Assembly (NCBI GenBank): GCA_910579675.1
Contig: CAJTUF010000029.1
Span: forward strand, 1 to 23,728
Reading direction: 5' to 3'
DNA: 23,728 nt
Source: an uncultured Muribaculaceae bacterium
GTDB lineage: Bacteria > Bacteroidota > Bacteroidia > Bacteroidales > Muribaculaceae
Shown: one piece after another, positions 1 to 7,173 of the stretch
Layout: each line of letters begins with the position of its first letter
Numbering within the stretch: the first letter of the stretch is position 1
Translations under genes and position numbers: made by a program
Notes under the pieces: generated by a model
Databases searched by the model: none
What the model was told of the DNA's origin: nothing
The model's input: only the letters and a program-made list of their open reading frames with translations

Positions 1-195
1 ATTGGGCGCGGGGGCGTCGCGGTGCGGCCTTTTGGCCGCTGGGGGGCGTCGCGGTGCGGCTGCTCCGGGGAAGCAGCCCTACATTGGGCGTGGGCGTCGC
101 GGTTCGGCTGCTCCGGGGAGGCAGCCCTACATTGGGCGCGGGGGGTGTCGCGGTGCGGCCATTTGGCCGCGTGGGTCGCGGTGCGGCCTTTTGGC
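1..195. repeat. GC-rich tandem array of hairpin-forming repeats (REP-like)
   Basis: A core close to GCGTCGCGGTGCGGC recurs at 14-28, 46-60, 94-108 (one mismatch), 145-159 (one mismatch) and, shortened, 175-186. Each core is followed by one of two hairpin tails: GCGGCC-TTTT-GGCCGC (near 24-39, and again near 183-197), or GGCTGCT-loop-AGCAGCC (58-78 and its relative near 106-127), which leads into CCCTACATTGGGCG. A unit of about 48 bp is tandemly duplicated (46-93 and 94-143). Reading frames through it are low-complexity and end without a recognisable protein, so I treat it as non-coding. It may continue left of the window. Function is unknown; REP-like intergenic elements, a terminator cluster or a protein-binding array are all possible. 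Confidence 0.8.
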
Positions 196-280
196 CGGGG
201 TCTATGTGCCATCAGGGTGTGTGTGGCGTCCGTAAGGTCAGATTTGGCGTGACGGGTGTAGAATTACCCCGTTTTTTATG

Positions 281-339
281 TACCTTTGCAGTTCTGAAGG
301 GCGGGCAATGGGCTTGAACAGTTGAGTCTGGTTGCAGAC
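281..339 (+). promoter_or_regulatory. Putative -7 element and leader of the ABC permease gene
   Basis: TACCTTTG at 281-288 matches the Bacteroidota -7 consensus TAnnTTTG. No TTG sits at the right distance upstream, so the -33 box is weak or absent. Transcription from here would give a leader of roughly 78 nt. The leader contains a perfect small hairpin, GTCTG-GTTG-CAGAC (326-339), within a weaker GGCGG/CCGCC pairing. It does not match a metal riboswitch that I recognise. Confidence 0.45.
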
Positions 340-371
340 CGCCAGTCATACCTCAAGGCGTATTCCCCGAT

Positions 372-1178
372 ATGATCAATCTGCTTCAATACGATTTTTT
401 TTGTAACGCGCTGGTAGCGGTGGTGATCATTGCTGTGGCGAGTGCTGTGATCGGCACATATATCGTGACCCGTAGGCTCGTGGCCATCTCGGGCGGCATC
501 ACACATGCCTGCTTCGGCGGTCTGGGGTTGGGCTATTATTTCGGCCTGAGTCCGGTGGCCATGGCGGCAGCGGTGGCTGTGGTGTCGGGGCTTGCCGTGG
601 AATGGATGTCGGGGCGCGGACGCATGCGCGAGGATTCGGCAATAGCTGTGATCTGGAGCCTCGGCATGGCGGCCGGTGTGATCTTTGTGTTTCTCACCCC
701 CGGTTATGTGCCTGAGCTCAATACCTTTCTGTTTGGCAATCTGCTGACGGTGGGCCGGTCGGATCTGCTGGCTTTCGGAGTTTATGCCGCGGTGCTGATA
801 GCGTTCTATGTATTCTGCAGGAGGATAGTGGTGGCATGTGCTTTCGACCGCGACTTCGCGCGAGTGATCCATCTGCCGGTCGGGCTGATCAACTGTGTCA
901 TGATGGTGTTTATCGCCGTAGGTATAGTGCTCACTATACGTCTTGTCGGTATCATGTTGCTGATGTCGATGCTCACCCTCCCCCAGCTCACCGCCGAGGT
1001 GTATGCCCGGAGGTTTGACGGCATCTTACTTCTCTCGGCAGTAGTGTCGGTGGTATGCGGCGTCGGCGGTCTGATGCTCGCTACTGTGATCGATGTGCCC
1101 TGCTCGGCGCTGATAGTGCTGCTCCAGGCTGCAGTCTATTTTGCAGCCCGCTGCTTCCGGGCGCTCGTGTGGCGCTGA
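372..1178 (+). CDS. Metal ABC transporter permease (ABC-3 / ZnuB-MntB family)
   Basis: This 268-residue protein is almost entirely hydrophobic, with about eight membrane segments. It has the typical ABC-3 N-terminal region, where GTYIVTRRLVAISGG (28-42) is followed by a small-residue helix. Members of this family form the membrane channel of zinc, manganese or iron importers, paired with an ATPase of the ZnuC type and a periplasmic metal-binding lipoprotein. Neither partner is in the window: repeats lie upstream and an unrelated enzyme with its own promoter lies downstream. The start at 372 is the first Met before the first membrane helix and fits the putative -7 box about 85 bp upstream. Length is normal for the family. 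Which metal it carries cannot be told from the sequence. Confidence 0.9.
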   Translation: MINLLQYDFFCNALVAVVIIAVASAVIGTYIVTRRLVAISGGITHACFGGLGLGYYFGLSPVAMAAAVAVVSGLAVEWMSGRGRMREDSAIAVIWSLGMAAGVIFVFLTPGYVPELNTFLFGNLLTVGRSDLLAFGVYAAVLIAFYVFCRRIVVACAFDRDFARVIHLPVGLINCVMMVFIAVGIVLTIRLVGIMLLMSMLTLPQLTAEVYARRFDGILLLSAVVSVVCGVGGLMLATVIDVPCSALIVLLQAAVYFAARCFRALVWR

Positions 1179-1229
1179 GCCATCCTATAAGACTGATGAG
1201 GCACGGTGGTGCCAAATTGTGGCTTTTTC

Positions 1230-1260
1230 TTGCACAGAGTAGTAATTATTGCTACTTTTG
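1230..1260 (+). promoter_or_regulatory. Bacteroidota-type promoter of the beta-eliminating lyase gene
   Basis: TTG at 1230-1232 and TACTTTTG at 1253-1260 are separated by 20 bp, which fits the TTG-N(19-21)-TAnnTTTG consensus. The predicted transcription start is near 1267, giving a leader of about 50 nt that is AT-rich and has no clear Shine-Dalgarno sequence. Confidence 0.75.
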
Positions 1261-1315
1261 CGGTCAAAATGCAATGAATCGCAATTGAAACCAATCATTT
1301 TACCGCAATATCACT

Positions 1316-2764
1316 ATGTCAGTAAAGTTTTACCGTGAAGAGCATCAGGTGCCTTTGGAAATGCATAAGGTGAGGGTGGTGCAGAAGCTCAACCTCCTAC
1401 CGGTCGAAGAGCGTCTCAAAGCCATCCAGGCAGCCGGCAACAACACCTTCCTGCTCCAAAACCACGACATATACATGGATATGCTGACCGACAGCGGCGT
1501 CAACGCCATGAGCGACCGCCAGACAGCAGCCATGCACCTTGCCGACGACTCATATGCCGGCTCGGAAACCTTCAACCGCCTAAAAAAAGCTGTCAAAGCC
1601 GTATTTGGCACCGACGACCTGCTGCCCGCCCATCAGGGGCGTGCCTGCGAGAACATACTCGCCGAAGCATTTGTCAAGCCGGGTCAGGTGGCGATAATGA
1701 ATTTCCACTTCACCACGACCAAAGCCCACGTGACCCGCTGCGGAGGCGATGTGATAGAGCTTGTGGCCAAGAAAGGACTCGAACCGCAGAGCGACGATCC
1801 GTTCAAGGGCGACTTTGATCTCGATCTCCTCCGCTCTACCATTGAGCAGTATGGTCCTGAAAAAGTGGCATTTGTGCGTGTAGAGGCAGGCACCAACCTT
1901 ATCGGCGGTCAGCCAGTGTCGCTCGCCAATATGCTTGCCGTGGCCGATATATGCCATGACTACGGTATCCTGAGCGTGCTCGACGCATCGCTCCTTCAGG
2001 ACAATGTCTACTTCATGAAGACCCGCGAGGCGCAGTGCAAGTATATGACCACCAAGGAGATCTATCATCTGCTGGCCGGGAAGATGGATCTGATCTATTT
2101 CTCGAGCCGCAAGCTCGGATTTGCCCGCGGAGGCGCCATCACCAGCCGCAATCCGGCCCTGATCAAGAGCCTTATGGAGTATATACCGCTCTACGAGGGC
2201 TTCCTTACGTATGGCGGCATGGATGTGAGGTCGATTGAATCGGTGGCCGAGGGCCTTTATGAAAGCCTCGACATGGACTATATAAGCCAAGGGCCGGAGT
2301 TTATAGCCTATCTCGTGAAGGAACTCGACGACTACGGAGTGCCGGTGATCAAGCCGGCCGGAGGTCTCGGCGCCCATCTCAACTGCTCGGAGATAGTGCC
2401 CGAAGTGCCCCACAGCCAATATCCGGCAGCAGCCGTCGGAGCAGCCCTCTACATAGCTGGCGGCATACGCGGCATGGAGCGTGGCACAATGTCGGAACAG
2501 CGTGAGCCCGATGGCACGGAGCGCTATGCCGAGCTTGAGTTGCTGCGTCTGGCCATGCCCCGCCGCGTGTTTACCCTCAGTCAGGTCAAATATTGCGCCG
2601 ACAGAGTGAAGTGGGTGTGGGACAACCGCCATCTTATCGGCGGCCTGCAGTGGACTGAGGAGCCATCGGTGCTCCGCTTCTTCTTCGGGCGCATGAAGGA
2701 GATAGGACATTGGCAGGAGGATCTCGCCTCCAAGTTCCGCGAGGATTTCGGCGACAGCCTCTGA
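1316..2764 (+). CDS. PLP-dependent beta-eliminating lyase, tryptophanase / tyrosine phenol-lyase family
   Basis: This 482-residue protein aligns end to end with tryptophanase (TnaA) and tyrosine phenol-lyase (TPL), which split Trp or Tyr into indole or phenol plus pyruvate and ammonia. The PLP lysine is K266 (in SSRKLG). Also present are Y80, R109 (HQGR), N194 and IGGQPVS, D223 and R416 (PRR), matching catalytic or substrate-binding positions as I remember them. At the positions separating the two enzymes it looks like TPL: T133 in FTTT (Asp in TnaA), MERG at 387-390 with R389, and FF at 455-456 (His-Phe in TnaA). Two cofactor-pocket residues differ from both: L226 replaces an Arg and R265 replaces the Lys before the PLP lysine. 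It has its own promoter and terminator. Automated annotation would probably say tryptophanase; the substrate is uncertain. Confidence 0.85.
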   Translation: MSVKFYREEHQVPLEMHKVRVVQKLNLLPVEERLKAIQAAGNNTFLLQNHDIYMDMLTDSGVNAMSDRQTAAMHLADDSYAGSETFNRLKKAVKAVFGTDDLLPAHQGRACENILAEAFVKPGQVAIMNFHFTTTKAHVTRCGGDVIELVAKKGLEPQSDDPFKGDFDLDLLRSTIEQYGPEKVAFVRVEAGTNLIGGQPVSLANMLAVADICHDYGILSVLDASLLQDNVYFMKTREAQCKYMTTKEIYHLLAGKMDLIYFSSRKLGFARGGAITSRNPALIKSLMEYIPLYEGFLTYGGMDVRSIESVAEGLYESLDMDYISQGPEFIAYLVKELDDYGVPVIKPAGGLGAHLNCSEIVPEVPHSQYPAAAVGAALYIAGGIRGMERGTMSEQREPDGTERYAELELLRLAMPRRVFTLSQVKYCADRVKWVWDNRHLIGGLQWTEEPSVLRFFFGRMKEIGHWQEDLASKFREDFGDSL

Positions 2765-2774
2765 TAGGCCCGAG

Positions 2775-2835
2775 TTGTATATGACTTAGCGGCCGGAGCG
2801 GCAAGAACCGTCGCTCCGGCCGCTGACATATACAA
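2775..2835 (+). terminator. Long hairpin after the lyase gene, likely terminator
   Basis: The arms 2775-2800 and 2812-2835 pair over about 24 bp with a small bulge. The core GCGGCCGGAGCG pairs with CGCTCCGGCCGC and the outer part TTGTATATG with CATATACAA. It begins about 10 bp after the lyase stop codon. The 3' flank is TAAAA rather than a T-run, so termination on the plus strand may be inefficient and some read-through into the lipoprotein gene is possible. I saw no separate promoter for that gene. Confidence 0.6.
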
Positions 2836-2866
2836 TAAAACCGCCCCGACGGGCGTTAGGCTACAG

Positions 2867-5719
2867 ATGATCAACCGCCTCCGCCCCCTCTTGGCGCGCT
2901 ATGCCGCAGTCACAGCAGCAGCTATTGCAGCCACTGTGTTGCTCGGTGCGTGCTCGCTCAAAAAAAACACGGCAGCTTCGAGGCGCTACACCGAGTTTAT
3001 CACCCGCTACAATATCTATTTCAACGGCGACGAGCACTATAAGGAAACCCTTGCCGCCATGGAACGCGACTATGAGGATGATTATACCCGGCTTGTGCCG
3101 GTCCATCCGGTCGATGCCTACGCCGACGAGGCGCTTCCGCGTCCATCAGGCTCTTTTGACCGCTCGATAGAGAAGGCCCAGAAGGCCATCGAACTCCGCT
3201 CGATCAAGAAAAAGCCTCGCCGCAAGCCGGGCAAAGGGAACGATCCGGCATATAAGGCGTGGCTCAAGCGGGGAGAGTATAATCCATTTCTTCACAACGC
3301 ATGGCTCATGCTCGGGCGTGGCCAGATGATGAATGGCGACTTTCTCGGCGCCTCGACCACCTTTGCCTACATAGCCCGCCACTTCGACTGGCTACCGGCC
3401 ACCGTGACCGAAGCACGGCTCCTTCAGGCCCGCTGCTATGCCGCTATGGGCTGGACCTTCGAGGCCGAGAATATGTTGCGCCGGGTTAAGCCAGACGATC
3501 TCACATCGCCTCAACTGAGGGCGCTCTATCCTCTTGTCCAGGCTGACTACATGATCAAGGCCGGGCGATATGGCGAGGCCATACCACCTCTGCGCGAGGC
3601 GGCCTCGGCGGCAAAGGGAGCTCAGAAAACACGCCTCACATTCCTGCTCGGCCAACTGCTGGAGCGGGAGGGGGACAAGACAGGAGCCTACGACGCCTAC
3701 AGCCGAGTGGCCCGCAGCAACTCGGCGCCATACCGCACCAAATTCAACGCCCGCATCAAGCAGAGCGAGGTCTACTCGGGGAGCAGCATAGAACCAGAGA
3801 TCAAATCGTTGCGTTCCATGCTGCGCTACGACCGCAACCGTGAATACCACGATCAGATCCATTATGCGATAGGCAATCTCTACCTCAGCCGCCGCGACAC
3901 CATCCACGCCATCGAGAGCTACCGCAAGGCAATAGCCTCGTCGACCCGCAGCGGCATCGACAAGGCTCTGGCCCAGCTACGTCTCGGCTCACTCCATTTC
4001 GACCGCCGCGAATATGATCTGGCCCAGCCGCAATATTCCGAGGCGGTGCCGGTGCTCCCGTCGGATTATCCCGATCTCGATGGGATACGCCGCCGCAGCG
4101 ATGTGCTCGACGAGCTGGCTGTATATTCGGGCAATGTGACCCTTCAGGATTCGCTCCTGCGCTTGTCGGCCATGACTCCTGAGGAGCAGAAGGCTGTGGC
4201 CGAGCGCCTCATAGCCGAGCTGAAGAAGCGCGAGGCCGAGGAGGCGGAGGAGGCCCGCAGGGCCGAGTATGAGGCCAATGCGGAAGCGACTGGATCAGGA
4301 CTGACAGATATGGGGCAGGGGGCGGCGGGCGCACCTTCGACCTTTGTGATGAACTCCGATAAGAGCTGGTATTTTTACAACACCGCGGTGAAAAACGCCG
4401 GCAAGACAGAGTTTCAGAAGCGATGGGGCTCGCGCAAGCTCGAAGATGACTGGCGCCGCCGCAACAAGAGCTCATTTGCTTTCAGCGATTTTGACGAGAG
4501 TTCAGAGGAACCGGATGATACCGGGAGCGACGCGCTGCCCGACGGCACTGCCGATGCGGCTGACGCAGATGTCACGCCCGACAGCTCGGATCCCCACTCG
4601 GTGGAATATTATCTGAGGCAGATACCGTCGACCGACGCCGAACGCGCTACGGCCCACGAGGTGATCCAGGAAGGACGCTACAACATGGGTCTGATACTCA
4701 AAGATAAGCTCGAAGACTTCGGTGCCGCCGAGGCTCAGTGGAGCCGCCTGCTTGCCGACTATCCCGACAACATCTATCGTCTTGACACATATTTCAATCT
4801 CTACCTGATGTATATGCGTCTGGGCGATACCGCGGCTGCCGAGCGCTACCGGCAGCTTATCCTCTCGGATTTTGCCGAGAGCGAACCGGGCCTTGCACTG
4901 CGCGACCCCGATTATATCGACAATCTGCGGCAGATGAACAGCCTCCAGGAGTCGATTTATGCCAATGCCTACGACTCATATCTCGAGGGCGACACTGCTG
5001 CAGTGAGACGTGCCGCCACGTCGCTTGCCGAGCAATTCCCGATGAGCCCCGTCATGCCCAAGATGATGTTTCTCGATGCGCTCACCTATGTGCCATCGGG
5101 CGATGCCGGCAATTTCGGGAGCCGCCTGCGCACACTGCTGGAGCGCTATCCCGAGGCCGATGTGAGCCCTGTAGCCTCGGCCTATCTGCGCGATCTCTCC
5201 AGAGGCCGCAAGCTGCAGAGCGGCCCGATGGGCGTAAGGGCTATGGTGTGGGATATGCGTCTGACCAACGATACCACTATCGTTTATGATCCGGAGGCCG
5301 AAGTGTCGTTTGACATAGCCGACGAAGGGGAGCCTCTGCTTATCCTTACCTATTCCACCGACTCTGTGGCTCCAAACCAACTCCAATTTGATGTGGCTCG
5401 CCACAATTTCTCGACCTTCAAGGTTAAGGACTATGATCTGGAGCAGATGAATTTTGGCCGTCTCGGGCTTTTGGTGATAAGCGGATTCGGATCAATGGCC
5501 GAACTCGGCCATTACCGCGCCACCCTTCTCGACCGCGAGCAGGGATCGGTAGTGCCTCCACAGGTTCGCCCGGTGATGATCAGCCGCCGCAACTTCGAGC
5601 TGCTGATGAGCCAGGGCCGCACATTCGACGACTATTTCAGGGCGGTTGAGGCAGCCCGTGTAGACCGGCTCGAAGAAGATAAAGGGGTGCCCGACTTCGA
5701 GGCCGACGATACCGAATGA
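2867..5719 (+). CDS. porW: TPR lipoprotein resembling PorW/SprE of type IX secretion
   Basis: The 950-residue product starts with a lipoprotein signal whose lipobox LGAC places the lipidated Cys at 29. The region after it (SRRYTEFITRYNIYFNGDEHY, in two parts around residues 39-59) resembles the N-terminus of SprE/PorW, the TPR lipoprotein that supports the type IX secretion system and gliding in Bacteroidota. Helical TPR-like repeats fill roughly 130-430. An acidic, Glu/Ala-rich stretch (about 440-475) and an Asp/Ser-rich linker (about 545-585) follow, then further TPR-like repeats (about 600-750) and a beta-rich C-terminal domain (about 790-920). The predicted location is the periplasmic face of a membrane. 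No other T9SS gene is nearby. The assignment rests on the N-terminal motif and architecture; a generic TPR lipoprotein is the alternative. Confidence 0.7.
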   Translation: MINRLRPLLARYAAVTAAAIAATVLLGACSLKKNTAASRRYTEFITRYNIYFNGDEHYKETLAAMERDYEDDYTRLVPVHPVDAYADEALPRPSGSFDRSIEKAQKAIELRSIKKKPRRKPGKGNDPAYKAWLKRGEYNPFLHNAWLMLGRGQMMNGDFLGASTTFAYIARHFDWLPATVTEARLLQARCYAAMGWTFEAENMLRRVKPDDLTSPQLRALYPLVQADYMIKAGRYGEAIPPLREAASAAKGAQKTRLTFLLGQLLEREGDKTGAYDAYSRVARSNSAPYRTKFNARIKQSEVYSGSSIEPEIKSLRSMLRYDRNREYHDQIHYAIGNLYLSRRDTIHAIESYRKAIASSTRSGIDKALAQLRLGSLHFDRREYDLAQPQYSEAVPVLPSDYPDLDGIRRRSDVLDELAVYSGNVTLQDSLLRLSAMTPEEQKAVAERLIAELKKREAEEAEEARRAEYEANAEATGSGLTDMGQGAAGAPSTFVMNSDKSWYFYNTAVKNAGKTEFQKRWGSRKLEDDWRRRNKSSFAFSDFDESSEEPDDTGSDALPDGTADAADADVTPDSSDPHSVEYYLRQIPSTDAERATAHEVIQEGRYNMGLILKDKLEDFGAAEAQWSRLLADYPDNIYRLDTYFNLYLMYMRLGDTAAAERYRQLILSDFAESEPGLALRDPDYIDNLRQMNSLQESIYANAYDSYLEGDTAAVRRAATSLAEQFPMSPVMPKMMFLDALTYVPSGDAGNFGSRLRTLLERYPEADVSPVASAYLRDLSRGRKLQSGPMGVRAMVWDMRLTNDTTIVYDPEAEVSFDIADEGEPLLILTYSTDSVAPNQLQFDVARHNFSTFKVKDYDLEQMNFGRLGLLVISGFGSMAELGHYRATLLDREQGSVVPPQVRPVMISRRNFELLMSQGRTFDDYFRAVEAARVDRLEEDKGVPDFEADDTE

Positions 5720-5729
5720 TAACTCCATA

Positions 5730-5782
5730 AAGCATTATAGCCCTCTGCGCCGATAGTGGTGGAGCAGGGGGCTATAATGCTT
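5730..5782. terminator. Bidirectional hairpin between convergent genes
   Basis: The arms AAGCATTATAGCCCTCTGC (5730-5748) and GCAGGGGGCTATAATGCTT (5764-5782) are complementary over 19 positions with one G-T wobble. The hairpin lies between the ends of the lipoprotein gene (plus) and the metal permease gene (minus), where a shared terminator is expected. It ends 15 bp before the permease stop codon. Neither flank has a long T-run. Confidence 0.7.
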
Positions 5783-5796
5783 AGTCTGGGCTTTGT

Positions 5797-7038
5797 TCAG
5801 GCGGGGAGAGTGGCGTCGAATCCGGCGGCGCGCACTGCGGCTATCACGTCGTCGGCGCTGGGCGAGCCCTCGACAACGGCGCTTTTGCCTGCGAGGCTCA
5901 CGTCGACTTTATCCACTCCGGCCACCGAAGCGATGGCTTTGGTCACCGATGCCTGGCAGTGGGGGCAGTTCATGCCCGAAATGATATAGGTCTGTGTCAT
6001 ATCTGCTGTTGTTATGGATTTGTGGAAATGGTTGCGTATGAAAGTGAAGATGAGCAGCGCCACAAGGATGCCGGCGCATATCATGGGGAAGAGTCCGATC
6101 TCAGCCGGATGGCAAGATGCGGATGCTATCTTTGAGCTCACATCAAACCATGATGCGGGCATGAGATAGTCGATGGCCAATCCAAATGCCATGGCCCCCA
6201 CCACTATTGAGCCGAGGTAGATCAGGGCAGTGCGGCGCCCCATCTCGCGCGATATCAAGGCAAAGGAAGCGAAATTGGCTGCGGGACCTGCCATGAGGAG
6301 CACGAGGGCTGTGCCGGGTGAGAGTCCTTTGAGCATAAGCGAGAGCGCAATGGGTATGGAGCCGGTGGCACATACATACATCGGGACCGCCACAATCAGC
6401 ACCACCACCATGGCCAGAAGAGGGCGGTCGCCGAGCACGGCGAGGGCATCGGCCGGCACAAATACGGTGATAAGCGCCGCAATGACCAGTCCGGCCACGA
6501 GCCAGCCGCCGATGCTGCCGGTGAGGTCGATGAAGCCATAGCGCAGGGCGTCGACACACTTGCGGGCAAAGGAGCGGCTGACGGGAGCTTCGGCCTGAAG
6601 CTGACACGCCTGAGTGGATGAAGCGCCTGCTGAGTCGCTGCGCTCGGCCATGCCTACTCCTATGCCTCCAAAAAATGAGGTGACGAGAGCTGCTATGGGC
6701 CTGATCACCGCAAAGGCCGGGCCAAGAAGGCTTGCCGTGGCGGCTATCGAGTCGACTCCGGTCTGGGGTGTGGCTATGAGAAAAGATGTTGAGCTGGCTT
6801 TGGAAGCGCCCCCGCGACGGAGGGCAATAGCTGTCGGTAGCACTCCGCATGAGCAGAGAGGCAATGGAACACCGATAGCGGCGGCTTTGACCACCGACTT
6901 CCATCCTCGGCCCGAAAGATGGCGGGCGAAGGTGTCGTCGGGAACAAACGCATGAAGCAGCCCGGCAATGAGGAATCCCAGCAAGATATAGGGAGCCATC
7001 TCGCAGAGCATATAGATCAAAGAGTGGATTATCTGCAT
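5797..7038 (-). CDS. SO_0444-family Cu/Zn efflux permease with C-terminal HMA domain
   Basis: The 413-residue protein is a permease of the ArsP_1 (DUF318) type. It has about eight to ten membrane helices, the conserved CSCGVLP motif at 62-68 and a second half-repeat with GPAANF at 251-256. A heavy-metal-associated domain follows (about 349-413) with the metal-binding motif MNCPHC (C358, C361). This fusion matches the SO_0444 family of Cu/Zn efflux transporters. The reading frame is open 30 codons further upstream to 7128, but that part lacks signal or membrane features and contains the promoter-like TATCTTTG. I therefore chose the Met at 7038 (MQIIHSL). No metal-responsive regulator gene is adjacent. 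The substrate is by family inference only. Confidence 0.88.
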   Translation of the reverse strand: MQIIHSLIYMLCEMAPYILLGFLIAGLLHAFVPDDTFARHLSGRGWKSVVKAAAIGVPLPLCSCGVLPTAIALRRGGASKASSTSFLIATPQTGVDSIAATASLLGPAFAVIRPIAALVTSFFGGIGVGMAERSDSAGASSTQACQLQAEAPVSRSFARKCVDALRYGFIDLTGSIGGWLVAGLVIAALITVFVPADALAVLGDRPLLAMVVVLIVAVPMYVCATGSIPIALSLMLKGLSPGTALVLLMAGPAANFASFALISREMGRRTALIYLGSIVVGAMAFGLAIDYLMPASWFDVSSKIASASCHPAEIGLFPMICAGILVALLIFTFIRNHFHKSITTADMTQTYIISGMNCPHCQASVTKAIASVAGVDKVDVSLAGKSAVVEGSPSADDVIAAVRAAGFDATLPA

Positions 7039-7092
7039 TGTATTGTCGAGATATGGATGACTTTTATAGAATATGTTGCGTTTATCGCAATA

Positions 7093-7100
7093 CAAAGATA
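7093..7100 (-). promoter_or_regulatory. -7 element of the Cu/Zn permease gene
   Basis: Read on the minus strand this is TATCTTTG, matching TAnnTTTG, about 55 bp before the chosen ATG. It lies inside the longer open frame, which supports the downstream start. No good TTG is found 19-21 bp upstream, where the terminator of the preceding gene sits. Confidence 0.55.
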
Positions 7101-7104
7101 ACAC

Positions 7105-7141
7105 AAAAAAAACGCAACCCGGTTGCAAATATCGGGTTGCG
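7105..7141 (-). terminator. Intrinsic terminator of the phosphatase operon
   Basis: On the minus strand the 9-bp perfect stem CGCAACCCG / CGGGTTGCG (arms 7133-7141 and 7113-7121) is followed directly by eight T (7112-7105). It lies 32 bp after the phosphatase stop codon and separates that unit from the metal permease gene. Confidence 0.88.
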
Positions 7142-7173
7142 TGTGATAATCAAGAGGCAGGAGGAGATGTGGA

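Noticed and set aside
1..195. CRISPR array at the left edge
   Set aside because: The repeats are irregular in spacing and tails, the spacers are themselves repeated, and no cas gene is present.
2..317. Small open frames through the left-edge repeats
   Set aside because: All three plus-strand frames are open because of GC-rich repetition. The translations are low-complexity Gly/Arg/Ala and share no start context.
1580..2710. 376-codon open frame on the minus strand opposite the lyase gene
   Set aside because: It is complementary to a full-length conserved enzyme, lacks its own promoter and has a biased, His-rich translation. It is a shadow frame.
7039..7128. 30-codon N-terminal extension of the Cu/Zn permease
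   Set aside because: It contains the -7 promoter element and part of the preceding terminator region, and adds residues atypical of the family.
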